From JAAZBV01 sp964460435 (lineage in GTDB: Bacteria; Desulfobacterota; DSM-4660; Desulfatiglandales; HGW-15): DNA of 64,000 nt. The stretch spans positions 1-64,000 of the forward strand of contig CAYWRH010000003.1 in NCBI GenBank assembly GCA_964460435.1, read 5' to 3'. The first letter of the stretch is position 1; the number at the start of each line of letters is the position of its first letter. Shown here in pieces: positions 8,846 through 17,428 of the stretch. A program made the position numbers and the translations under genes. A model generated the notes under the pieces. It was not told the DNA's origin and did not search any database. It saw only the letters and a list, made by a program, of their open reading frames with translations.

Positions 8846-10474
8846 ATGTTTTGTTATCAATGTGAACAGACGGCAAAGGGTGAGGGATGCACAAAGATAG
8901 GGGTCTGCGGTAAGCAGCCTGATGTTGCGGCGCTGCAGGATCTTTTGATCTATATGCTGAAAGGTTTGTCCCTTTATGCGGTGGAGGGAAGAAAGCTTTA
9001 CATCAGTGACCGCGATGTCAATGTGTTTACCTGTGAAGCGGTTTTTTCCACCCTGACAAATGTGGATTTTGACAGCTCCAGATTTATTAAGTTAATAAAA
9101 AGATGCGCAGAACTGAGGGAGCAGTTGAAAAAGCGTATCGCAGCCTCGGGCGGCAAGATCTCCTTTACGGAAGGGGCAGCAACCTATAATCCTCCAGATT
9201 CCATGATTGAGCTTGTGGCAAAGGGTGAAACTGTCGGCCTGAAATCTGACACATCCATAAATCCGGATATACTCTCTCTAAAGCATACCGCACTTTTTGG
9301 AATAAAGGGTTTATGCGCCTATGCGGATCATGCGCATCTATTGGGAGAGGAGGATGAAGCGGTTTATGCATTTGTGCATGAAGGACTTGCTTCAATGCTC
9401 AATAAAAACCTTACGCTAAATGACTGGGTGGGCCTAGCGCTTAAATGCGGCGAGATAAACCTCAGGGCTATGGAGCTTCTTGACAAGGGCCATACAACCA
9501 GATTCGGTCATCCTGCCCCCACCACTGTCCCCCTGGGACATAAGAAGGGGAAGGCAATCCTCATTTCAGGCCATGATCTTATTGATCTGGAAACTCTCCT
9601 TAAACAGAGCGAAGGGAAGGGGATTTATGTTTATACCCACGGTGAAATGCTGCCAAGCCATGCATACCCCAATCTCAAGAAATACAGCCATTTTTACGGC
9701 CATTACGGAACAGCATGGCAGAATCAGGCAAAGGAGTTTGCCGCATTTCCGGGCGCGATCCTGATGACAACAAACTGCATCCAGAAACCGCAGGAGAGCT
9801 ATGCCGATAATATCTTTACAACAGGGCTTGTGGGATGGCCTGGAGTAAAGCATGTTAATAATTCCGATTTTTCCGCTGTTGTCAAAAAGGCCATTGAGAT
9901 GCCTGGTTTTACAGAGGATGAAGACAAAGGCGCTGTCATGTGCGGGTTCGCACGCAATACGGTTATGGGGGTTGCAGACAAGGTGATCGATGCGGTTAAA
10001 GGCGGGGCAATAAAACATTTCTTCCTTGTTGCCGGGTGTGATGGCGCTAAACCAGGAAGAAATTACTATACCGAGTTTGTTGAGAAGGTGCCCTCTGACT
10101 CTGTTGTGCTCACCCTTGCATGCGGTAAATTCAGGTTCTTTGATAAAAAGCTTGGCGATATAGGGGGCATACCCAGGCTCCTTGATATAGGCCAGTGCAA
10201 TGATGCATATTCTGCCATACAGATAGCAGTTGCCCTTTCAAAGGCCTTTAACTGCGGGGTTAATGAACTTCCGCTCTCCATGATCCTCTCATGGTATGAA
10301 CAGAAGGCATGCGCTATCCTCCTGACACTGCTTTACCTGGGTATAAAGAACATCAGACTCGGGCCTTCACTTCCGGCCTTTATTACCCCGAATGTCCTTG
10401 ATGTCCTGGTGAAAAATTTCAACATCATGCCTATCACAACCCCTGATAATGACCTGAAGGCAATACTGGGCTAA
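8846..10474 (+). CDS. hcp: Hybrid-cluster protein (NO / hydroxylamine reductase)
   Basis: 542 residues, the normal length for the class without the extra enterobacterial insert. The N-terminus holds the Cys ligands of the first Fe-S cluster (MFCYQCEQTAKGEGC...GVCGK). Later segments GHDLIDLETLLKQS, TNCIQKP and CGVNELPLSMILSWYEQKA carry ligands of the hybrid Fe-S-O cluster. The enzyme detoxifies nitric oxide and hydroxylamine in anaerobes. An AAAGGAGG box lies 8 bases before the ATG. It is monocistronic: an HcpR-like palindrome stands upstream and a terminator follows. The usual partner reductase hcr is not present. Confidence 0.96.
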   Translation: MFCYQCEQTAKGEGCTKIGVCGKQPDVAALQDLLIYMLKGLSLYAVEGRKLYISDRDVNVFTCEAVFSTLTNVDFDSSRFIKLIKRCAELREQLKKRIAASGGKISFTEGAATYNPPDSMIELVAKGETVGLKSDTSINPDILSLKHTALFGIKGLCAYADHAHLLGEEDEAVYAFVHEGLASMLNKNLTLNDWVGLALKCGEINLRAMELLDKGHTTRFGHPAPTTVPLGHKKGKAILISGHDLIDLETLLKQSEGKGIYVYTHGEMLPSHAYPNLKKYSHFYGHYGTAWQNQAKEFAAFPGAILMTTNCIQKPQESYADNIFTTGLVGWPGVKHVNNSDFSAVVKKAIEMPGFTEDEDKGAVMCGFARNTVMGVADKVIDAVKGGAIKHFFLVAGCDGAKPGRNYYTEFVEKVPSDSVVLTLACGKFRFFDKKLGDIGGIPRLLDIGQCNDAYSAIQIAVALSKAFNCGVNELPLSMILSWYEQKACAILLTLLYLGIKNIRLGPSLPAFITPNVLDVLVKNFNIMPITTPDNDLKAILG

Positions 10475-10480
10475 CCCTTT

Positions 10481-10525
10481 AAAAACTTCCTGACCCGCCA
10501 CAATATGGAGGGCAGGAAGTTTTTC
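10481..10525 (+). terminator. Rho-independent terminator after hcp
   Basis: AAAAACTTCCTG-ACCC pairs with GG-CAGGAAGTTTTT across a short loop, ending in a T run. The A-rich 5' arm makes it potentially bidirectional. Confidence 0.8.
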
Positions 10526-10597
10526 TAACTGAACCATTCCCCATTTTATAGTTCGCTATAACATACTGAAAAGTATAGAGAAAATATATAATATTGC

Positions 10598-10626
10598 TTG
10601 ACACACTATATCCTGATCAATATAAT
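10598..10626 (+). promoter_or_regulatory. Consensus sigma-70 promoter for the cupin gene pair
   Basis: TTGACA (10598-10603), a 17-base spacer and TATAAT (10621-10626): a perfect match to the housekeeping consensus at ideal spacing. Transcription would start near 10633, inside the palindrome at 10631-10653. Confidence 0.75.
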
Positions 10627-10630
10627 CGCA

Positions 10631-10653
10631 CCCTTTCGCATGATGCGGAAGGG
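10631..10653. promoter_or_regulatory. Palindrome at the cupin-operon transcription start
   Basis: CCCTTTCGCAT-G-ATGCGGAAGGG, 11-bp arms with one mismatch (a G-U pair in RNA), located 5-27 bases after the -10 box. It could be a repressor operator at +1 or a 5' UTR hairpin stabilising the mRNA; the sequence does not decide between these. Confidence 0.5.
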
Positions 10654-10704
10654 TAAATTCAACAGGGGATACCTTTCAGGTATTTCCAGAAGGAGATGAT
10701 CCGG

Positions 10705-11208
10705 ATGACAACTTCAAAATATGGCCCCTACATCAGCACTGATCTGAAGCATATTGAAAAGATGCCTGACTACAAGGGAAATCAGGTAATAGGCAGAGGA
10801 TACGATAAGGATGGTTATCGTCTTGAGCTTGAGCATATTAACTGGATGGATAGTGATGTGATCAAAGGCGCCTTTTATGCGGAGAGCACATGGATATGGC
10901 CATCCACATTTAAAGACCAGAGGCCAAAACCGGCGCTTACAAGGGAAGAGCTTGAAAAGGCCGCAGGTGTTGCTGCCCATGCGCATGAGTTTTCAGAGGT
11001 GCTCACAATGTTTGGCTGCAACCCGGATGATCCAACCTATCTGGGCGTTACAATAGAATTCTGGATGGAGGATGAAAAATTCATACTGGATAAGAGCTTT
11101 ATGGTCTATATCCCTGCCGGCATGGTCCATTGCCCTTTAAAGGTGTTAAGCGCTGTTGAATCACCTGTATTTCATTATACGGTTGGCCCCGGTCAGAGTT
11201 ATTCATAA
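10705..11208 (+). CDS. Cupin-fold protein of unknown function, copy A
   Basis: 167 residues from the ATG at 10705, ten bases after an AGGAG box; an ATG at 10696 touches the box and is too close. The C-terminal half has both cupin motifs: motif 1 His92-x-His94-x3-Glu98 and motif 2 PAGMVHCP with His142, giving a 3-His/1-Glu metal site. The ~85-residue N-terminal part carries a conserved-looking AESTWIWPS strand. Copies B (11265) and C (16269) share the architecture, including the FG-x-NPDDPTYLG / GYNYDNIYDLG spacer between motifs. Substrate unknown; cupins include dioxygenases, isomerases and small-molecule sensors. Likely co-transcribed with copy B. Confidence 0.75.
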   Translation: MTTSKYGPYISTDLKHIEKMPDYKGNQVIGRGYDKDGYRLELEHINWMDSDVIKGAFYAESTWIWPSTFKDQRPKPALTREELEKAAGVAAHAHEFSEVLTMFGCNPDDPTYLGVTIEFWMEDEKFILDKSFMVYIPAGMVHCPLKVLSAVESPVFHYTVGPGQSYS

Positions 11209-11264
11209 TGTCAGATGTGCAGTATTACTGTTTTCAGGCTTTAATTAACATTTAAGGAGAGAGA

Positions 11265-11702
11265 ATGTCCGAAAAGAAACATGCTAAATATTTTATAATG
11301 GCAGATAAGCCCGGGATTACATATCCGTCATACCGGCCCCAGATGGATCCCAGGCTTTTCAGAAGGGTTGCACACCTTGATGTGGATGTTATTCCTGAAA
11401 CCGATTTCTACAGTGAGGCCATGTGGATCATGCCTGGTGAGGAATTTAAAAAAGGGATCAGGCAGGTTGAGGCACATAAACATACATGGGGTGAGATGAT
11501 CGGGTTTTACGGATACAACTATGACAATATCTATGACCTGGGCGCTGAGATAGAGTTTACCATAGACGGCAAAACCTATAATATCACTGAAAGCTTTGCC
11601 TCATTCATACCGGCGGGAATTGAACACGGGCCACTCATTATCAGGGATGTCAAAAGGCCTATTATGCATTTTTCAGCCGGCCCCACCTTGAAATACGAAT
11701 AG
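11265..11702 (+). CDS. Cupin-fold protein of unknown function, copy B
   Basis: 145 residues, preceded by an AAGGAGAGAG box. It is a shorter relative of the gene 56 bases upstream: N-terminal SEAMWIMPGEEF matches AESTWIWPS of copy A, motif 1 is His71-x-His73-x3-Glu77, and motif 2 is PAGIEHGP with His121. Both proteins end with a MHFSAGP / FHYTVGPG strand. The complete metal site suggests an active metalloprotein. The two cupins could form a heteromer, since they differ in size and are probably made from one transcript that ends at the terminator at 11733. Confidence 0.75.
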   Translation: MSEKKHAKYFIMADKPGITYPSYRPQMDPRLFRRVAHLDVDVIPETDFYSEAMWIMPGEEFKKGIRQVEAHKHTWGEMIGFYGYNYDNIYDLGAEIEFTIDGKTYNITESFASFIPAGIEHGPLIIRDVKRPIMHFSAGPTLKYE

Positions 11703-11732
11703 ATATCAGACAGATTCTTGCTTATTTTAATA

Positions 11733-11772
11733 AAAATTCCCTTATCTCTCACGGTTAAGGGAATTTTTTATT
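11733..11772 (+). terminator. Rho-independent terminator after the cupin pair
   Basis: AAAATTCCCTTA and TTAAGGGAATTTTTT form a 12-bp stem with a 10-base loop and a T6 tail. Confidence 0.85.
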
Positions 11773-11899
11773 ATTTTTCTATATCAAAATAATGTCAAGA
11801 TAATGCAATTATAGTGTGATAAAAAGGCATACTCTTTTAAATGGTATTATCTAACTACTACATATAGTTATAAAATTTAGGAAAAGACCCTATATTTTG

Positions 11900-11928
11900 T
11901 TGACAATAGAGGTGTGTTGATATATAGA
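11900..11928 (+). promoter_or_regulatory. Sigma-70-like promoter upstream of the HDOD kinase gene
   Basis: TTGACA (11900-11905), 17-base spacer, TATAGA (11923-11928), 40 bases before the annotated start. Confidence 0.6.
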
Positions 11929-11968
11929 CAAAAAACTGACAGGCGACATATGATCCCTGTTTCCATGC

Positions 11969-14242
11969 ATGATCGGATGCAATTTTTCGAAAAAGAACTT
12001 TGTGTTCATAAAAATATATCGATTAACTCGTTATAGAATGAAGAAGCACCGGATGACTCAATGGAACTCAATATATTATCGAAGGAAAGACTTTAAAAGC
12101 GATACAAAAGGCGCTATTGGGTCCATTACTGCTGATAGATCTTTCCTGCCCCTTGAACCCCCTGTCTTGGAGGCTCTTATCAGGGCAAAGATATCAGGCT
12201 CTCTCTTTCGTGATGAGATCAAAGAATTTATCGCAGTAAGTCCTGCCCTTACCTACAATCTCCTCAATATTGCACATTCATCATACATAAAAAAGGGTGC
12301 TGGCATTGCCGGCATCAATGATCTGATAGGCATAATTGGCAGTGATATTGTGGCTGTTCTTTTAAAAGAGTATATAGAGCAGAGCTGCATTATCAGAAAA
12401 TATTCAGGCATTAATCCTTATACAGATGAAAATTTTTATACAGCGGTCAGGGCTGCCAGCCTTGCCCTGCTTTTAGCATCTGAAACAGGCTATCCATCTC
12501 AATTCAGCGCCCATGTGGCGGCCCTTCTGCACAACCTTGGAGCGGTTGTTCTTGCAGCAAGATTTCCGGTTATTTACAACAGGATAGTTGCATCAGGCGC
12601 TGTTGATTTCAACAGTCATGTGCAGTCTGAAGAAAATATACTTGGCATTAACCACTGTTATATCGGCGCCCGCATGGTTGAAGGGTGGGGTTTGTTTCCG
12701 TTTCTTTCTGATGCGATTTTTTACCATCACCACCCGCTCAACAAGGTAAGGCAGGCAAACAGGCTGGTAAAGCTATGCTATTTTGCCAGTATGATCGGAA
12801 ATAAAGATGGTGAAGAGCGCCTTAGATGCCTTGAAGCCGGAAAGGAACTATTCGGGTTTTCACCGAATCAGATAGATGAATTCATATCAGTCGCCGATCT
12901 GAAGGCGCAGGGCAGGCTGATAAAGCTCGGCATAGAGTCCGGATTTAATAGGGGAGAGCCCTTTTATCAGGCGCAGGATAGAGCAATAGAAATAATAAAT
13001 ACAGGCGATACAGAGACTCACTCCCTGTTTGCCGTCATGGCTGAGAGGATACGGAAGAGTGAAAACAAAAATGATCGTTTAAGGCTTATTGGGCAGGCGA
13101 TCCACTGCCTGACAGGGATAGATGAAATTCTCTATTTCAGGCAAAACAGAGATGCAAAATCCCTTTACGGCATAAGCCTGAAAGCCCCTGATAATTCCTC
13201 TCTCAGTAATGACCTTGTTATTTCTCTTGATGAAAAGGAGAGTATCATAGTCGCATCATTTCTCATGGGCATGGAGATCAACTCTCTTGACAGAGTGGAT
13301 AATACAGCGCCGGATCTTTTTGATCTCCAGGTATCCAACTACATGAATTCAGCGGGACTTTACTGTGCCCCTGTAATGAGAAACGGCAAGGTCTCAGGTG
13401 TTATTGCAGCCGGTGTTGATATCTCAAATTTCCTGAAGGGCGAGGCAGGTCTCAGGATCAAAAAAGTTGTTGAATCACTTTTCCTTGGCTTTATTGAAGA
13501 TGATGTTCAGAATGAAACAGGCACATCCATAAATAAAAACAGTTCAGATCCCGTACAGATAAGAAAGCTGATCCATGAAATCAATAATCCTCTGAGCGCC
13601 ATAAAGAATTTTCTCAAGGTGCTCAACATGAAACTTGATGATATAAATGTTGAGAGCAATGAGATAAGGATAATTGATGATGAACTCAATCGTATATCTA
13701 AACTATTAAAGGAGTTCAAGTCATCATCCTCCTCCGATGAACCAAAGGTGAAATCCACATCGAGCATAAAGGATATCATTTCAGATACAATCATGCTCAT
13801 AAGAAACAGCAGGGTAAACGGGCCTAAGGTTAATATTACAGTCCAGACCGGAGACAACATCCCTGAAATAATGCTGGACAGGGATGCCTTCAGGCAGGTC
13901 TTGATCAACCTTGTCAACAACGCCATAGAGGCGATGCCGGATGGCGGTAACATCACAGTCATTGCGCAATATAAACCTGCGCCAAAGAGATTTGATTCAA
14001 GGTCAGACAGTACAGATGCGGAAAGAGAAAGCATAGAGATATCTATATCTGATGATGGGCCAGGAATACCTGACAGCCTGAAGGCAAGTGTATTTAAAAA
14101 ACAATCTACAACAAAGGCGGATCATGACGGCCTTGGGTTACTGATAGTCTATGAACTTGTAAAAAGGATGGGCGGGACAATTACATTTAATAATAACAGC
14201 GACAGGGGCGCATGCTTTAAGATAACAATCCCTGTAAACTAG
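11969..14242 (+). CDS. HDOD domain sensor histidine kinase
   Basis: 757 residues if the ATG at 11969 is used; Met24 (12038) and Met29 (12053) are alternatives, and none has a clear ribosome binding site. Residues ~55-270 form an HDOD domain (HD-related output domain) with ...ALLHNLGAVVLAARFP and SDAIFYHHHPL. Residues ~350-500 look GAF-like. A HisKA segment contains LIHEINNPLSAIKNFL (phosphoacceptor His536), and the C-terminus is an HATPase domain with NLVNNAIEAMPDGG, DDGPGIP and HDGLGLLIVYELVKRMGG. No membrane helices, so it is a cytosolic signal integrator. It is 88 bases upstream of the hybrid kinase and presumably works with it. Confidence 0.86.
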   Translation: MIGCNFSKKNFVFIKIYRLTRYRMKKHRMTQWNSIYYRRKDFKSDTKGAIGSITADRSFLPLEPPVLEALIRAKISGSLFRDEIKEFIAVSPALTYNLLNIAHSSYIKKGAGIAGINDLIGIIGSDIVAVLLKEYIEQSCIIRKYSGINPYTDENFYTAVRAASLALLLASETGYPSQFSAHVAALLHNLGAVVLAARFPVIYNRIVASGAVDFNSHVQSEENILGINHCYIGARMVEGWGLFPFLSDAIFYHHHPLNKVRQANRLVKLCYFASMIGNKDGEERLRCLEAGKELFGFSPNQIDEFISVADLKAQGRLIKLGIESGFNRGEPFYQAQDRAIEIINTGDTETHSLFAVMAERIRKSENKNDRLRLIGQAIHCLTGIDEILYFRQNRDAKSLYGISLKAPDNSSLSNDLVISLDEKESIIVASFLMGMEINSLDRVDNTAPDLFDLQVSNYMNSAGLYCAPVMRNGKVSGVIAAGVDISNFLKGEAGLRIKKVVESLFLGFIEDDVQNETGTSINKNSSDPVQIRKLIHEINNPLSAIKNFLKVLNMKLDDINVESNEIRIIDDELNRISKLLKEFKSSSSSDEPKVKSTSSIKDIISDTIMLIRNSRVNGPKVNITVQTGDNIPEIMLDRDAFRQVLINLVNNAIEAMPDGGNITVIAQYKPAPKRFDSRSDSTDAERESIEISISDDGPGIPDSLKASVFKKQSTTKADHDGLGLLIVYELVKRMGGTITFNNNSDRGACFKITIPVN

Positions 14243-14330
14243 GTATTTTTTAAGGGTATCTGTCAGAGATTAAGATTTTCCGGATGTAAAAAAGGGTTAT
14301 CTGTTACATTATTATTCCAGAGGGGTTTTT

Positions 14331-16265
14331 ATGGATACAAATGCAAAGATATTGATCGTTGATGATGATACGGTGGTGGCTGCCAGTGTAAAGGCTGTAT
14401 TGGGCAGAAGAGAGTATGATATTACAGTAGTTAACGATGCCCTTGAAGCGGTAGAACTCCTGCATCAGAGAAAATTTGATCTTGCAATCCTTGATGTTAT
14501 GATGCCTGTAATGAACGGGTTCCAGATCATGGAATCTGTGACTGACCTTGATCTTGACACCATATTTATAATCATGACCGGCGACGTAACTATGGATTCT
14601 GCCATAAAGGCGATAAGAAAAGGTGCCTCGGACTATATAAGAAAGCCCTTTGACGCAGATGAAATCATGATACGGGTTGAAAATGCATTGAGGCACAAGA
14701 GATCAAAGGATGAAAAAAGGCTGATACAGTCTGAAAAAAATCAGCTTGAGCTTCAGCTGAGGCAGTCACAAAAAATGGAGGCCATAGGCACGCTGGCAGG
14801 CGGGATGGCACATGACTTTAATAATACCCTAGGGATAATAATAGGCAATACAGAACTCGCTCTCAGGATGACCCCCAGAGAGAGCCAGGCCAGGCAGTTC
14901 CTGAACAATATTATCACAGCAAGCGCAAGGGCTGAAGAGATGGTGAGCAGGCTGTTAAGCTTTTCAAGGGTCACTGACGCCGTTAAAAAGCCTGTTGATC
15001 TGATTTCAAGCATAGAGGAGTCATTAAGGCTTATGAGGTCGAGCCTGCCATCAAATATTGAGATAAAAAGAGATTTTACCGTTTCACAGGTTGCTGTAAT
15101 GGGTGATCAGACCCAGTTAAACCAGGTCATGGTAAATCTGTGCACAAATGCGGCCCATGCAATGAACGGGGCCGATGGGGTGATAGAGGTAAGCATCAAA
15201 ATCAAGGATTTTGATTCTGATGTATGCGCAGATTTGGGAGACCTCCCGCAGGGCCGCTATGCAGAGATAACCGTTTCAGATACAGGGCAAGGGATACCAG
15301 AGGAGATAATTAAAAGGGTTTTTGACCCCTATTTTACCACAAAGGAGCCTGGAAAGGGCACAGGCATGGGGCTAGCTGTGGTGCACGGGATAATCAAAAA
15401 CCATGGAGGGTCAATAAGGGTGCAGAGCAGTGTTGGCAAAGGCACTGTTTTTACCATCCATATTCCGGTCATTGATGCTATACTGGATAGTGAGCCTGCG
15501 CATGATCCTGAATTTGTCCAGGGCGGAAAGGAGAATATACTGCTTGTTGATGATGAATTCATGATCGCAGACACAATGAAGATCATGATGGAGCAGTTGG
15601 GATACAGGGTGAGCGCATTCACTGAAAGCAGCAGGGCTATTGAGGTATTTGAGAGTAATCCGGACGCATTTGATCTAGTGATAACCGATATGACCATGCC
15701 AAAGATGACAGGCGATGTGCTTGCCGCAAAGATACAGGAACTAAAGGCAGATACGCCAGTTATTATCTGCACCGGATTCAATAACAGGGTTGAGCCGGAA
15801 AATCTTAAAAACAGGGGAATATTAGAAATCCTGACAAAACCTGTCAGGACAACCACCCTTGCAAAGGCCATAAAAAAGGTGCTGGATGCCAGGAAAAAGG
15901 AGAGAAGGGTTCATGACAGATTTGCCATGAAGGAGGATATCTTTGTAGTCTCTGCTTCAAGGCCTGAAAAGAAGCACAGTATGATAGATATAAGCAGGTC
16001 AGGCATGGCATTCAAATATTACAGCATAAAAAACCAGATTGTGGAAAACGGAAAATATTCTATTATGACCTCTGACAGGAGATTTGTTCTGGATGATATC
16101 CCCTGCAAAACCGTTTCTGATATTGTGCTGAACCATTCAAGGGACCTGACCGATGTTACTGTCAGAAGGCGTGGCATACAGTTCAGGGAGCTGACAGCAA
16201 AACAGTATGAATCCCTTGACTATTTTCTTGTTAACTATACCAGGGCAGCAGTTAATGCCTGTTAA
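14331..16265 (+). CDS. Hybrid kinase REC-HisKA-HATPase-REC-PilZ
   Basis: 644 residues. Domain order: N-terminal receiver (residues ~5-120, phosphoacceptor Asp55 in ILDVMMP), HisKA with AHDFNNTLG (His161), HATPase with NLCTNAAHAMNG, DTGQGIP and GTGMGLAVV, a second receiver (~405-520, Asp453 in ITDMTMP), then a C-terminal PilZ-like domain (~523-640) beginning ERRVHDRF with an ISRSGMAF strand. PilZ domains bind c-di-GMP, so the protein could join phosphorelay and second-messenger signals. A GAGGGG box precedes the ATG. The following cupin gene converges on it with three bases between. Confidence 0.86.
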   Translation: MDTNAKILIVDDDTVVAASVKAVLGRREYDITVVNDALEAVELLHQRKFDLAILDVMMPVMNGFQIMESVTDLDLDTIFIIMTGDVTMDSAIKAIRKGASDYIRKPFDADEIMIRVENALRHKRSKDEKRLIQSEKNQLELQLRQSQKMEAIGTLAGGMAHDFNNTLGIIIGNTELALRMTPRESQARQFLNNIITASARAEEMVSRLLSFSRVTDAVKKPVDLISSIEESLRLMRSSLPSNIEIKRDFTVSQVAVMGDQTQLNQVMVNLCTNAAHAMNGADGVIEVSIKIKDFDSDVCADLGDLPQGRYAEITVSDTGQGIPEEIIKRVFDPYFTTKEPGKGTGMGLAVVHGIIKNHGGSIRVQSSVGKGTVFTIHIPVIDAILDSEPAHDPEFVQGGKENILLVDDEFMIADTMKIMMEQLGYRVSAFTESSRAIEVFESNPDAFDLVITDMTMPKMTGDVLAAKIQELKADTPVIICTGFNNRVEPENLKNRGILEILTKPVRTTTLAKAIKKVLDARKKERRVHDRFAMKEDIFVVSASRPEKKHSMIDISRSGMAFKYYSIKNQIVENGKYSIMTSDRRFVLDDIPCKTVSDIVLNHSRDLTDVTVRRRGIQFRELTAKQYESLDYFLVNYTRAAVNAC

Positions 16266-16268
16266 CGC

Positions 16269-17195
16269 CTATTTTACATCAAACTCAAAATTGGCATCCT
16301 TTGCATATTCTTCGACTGTGCCGGCATCAAGCATTATTGCCATCTCGATAAATGGTTTTTTGATGTCATACCATATGAGCGGGCCATGTGACAGCCCCTT
16401 TGGAAGCCATATACAGTAGTTGGTGTCAAACTCAAGTTTATCCCTGCCCACATCAAATCTCATGTGTCCGCCGAGTGAGGTCGGGTTGTCAGGGTCGCTC
16501 CCGAAATGGAGCACGATCTCGTCAAAATTGTAGTGGGTCATCCTTGGAAGCGGCGGTTCCACTATATCCCAGATATAACCGAATTCTATATAGTTGTTGT
16601 TTGCCTTGCACTGTCTTGAACTCATGTATGTCATGGTGGGGTACATCCTGTAAGGCGCCTGTCTGGGGTCGCCAGCCTCCCTCAGGGGGCTCCTTATTAC
16701 ATACTGCTCATAGTTGATCTCATCCTTCTTTTTAGGCAGACTATCTTTCGGGTCAAACATGCCGCTATTTATTAAAACTGAGCTGTCGCCAGTCCCGAGT
16801 ATAAACTCCATCATGATGTGGGGGCGGTTAACCTTGAGCCAGTTGACAGGGCCGAGGCGCACCCCTTTCGGGATAAAAAGGCTTGTTGTATTGCTGAATT
16901 CTGTCCTGTATCCCCCGATATAGCACTCTATGGTTGCGCCAAGCGCCTGCGGGTTTTTATGATCCGTGCCCCAGAATATATAGATCCGGTCAAAATCGAT
17001 GGCGTGCTCAAATATGTGCGGCTCAGGTCTAGAGGTGATAAAACTCATATCTATATGATATGGCACGCCCGGAAAAAGCGTGTTGTTCAGGTAGGTCATT
17101 ATGGGTTCACGGCCCTTAACCTTTGGAAAAAGGGTCATGTCAGGCCTTCTTATCGCATACTTCTCATACTCTGATTTTGATTTTAGATCCGCCAT
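16269..17195 (-). CDS. Double-cupin protein of unknown function, copy C
   Basis: 308 residues from the ATG at 17195, which is about nine bases from an AAGGAGGAG box; the frame stays open to 17393 but without a better start. It holds two copies of the cupin unit seen at 10705 and 11265. The N-terminal unit has lost most metal ligands (FEHAIDFDRIYIFWG, then PKGVRLGP with no His). The C-terminal unit keeps some (MTHYNFDEIVLHFG and PKGLSHGP). Each unit has the NP-x-SLG/ALG spacer seen in copies A and B. A degenerate-plus-active bicupin is a common theme. It converges on the hybrid kinase and is divergent from the esterase gene. Confidence 0.72.
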   Translation of the reverse strand: MADLKSKSEYEKYAIRRPDMTLFPKVKGREPIMTYLNNTLFPGVPYHIDMSFITSRPEPHIFEHAIDFDRIYIFWGTDHKNPQALGATIECYIGGYRTEFSNTTSLFIPKGVRLGPVNWLKVNRPHIMMEFILGTGDSSVLINSGMFDPKDSLPKKKDEINYEQYVIRSPLREAGDPRQAPYRMYPTMTYMSSRQCKANNNYIEFGYIWDIVEPPLPRMTHYNFDEIVLHFGSDPDNPTSLGGHMRFDVGRDKLEFDTNYCIWLPKGLSHGPLIWYDIKKPFIEMAIMLDAGTVEEYAKDANFEFDVK

Positions 17196-17428
17196 TGGGG
17201 GCATCTCCTCCTTAATTTGATTATTGCCTTGAGTTCTTTTTAAGGCGGCAATATTCTCAGGGAAGCATGAGTATGTCAAGTTAATCCATTGAATAGGAGA
17301 TCTGTAATTGATTTTTAATGGCAGGGGGGATAAAAGGGATACGTGCAGGTATGGATCAGACAGAAGCGTGATTACAGTGCTGATCAATACCATCTTGAGA
17401 AATTAATGGATTATTAAAAGAGGATAAT

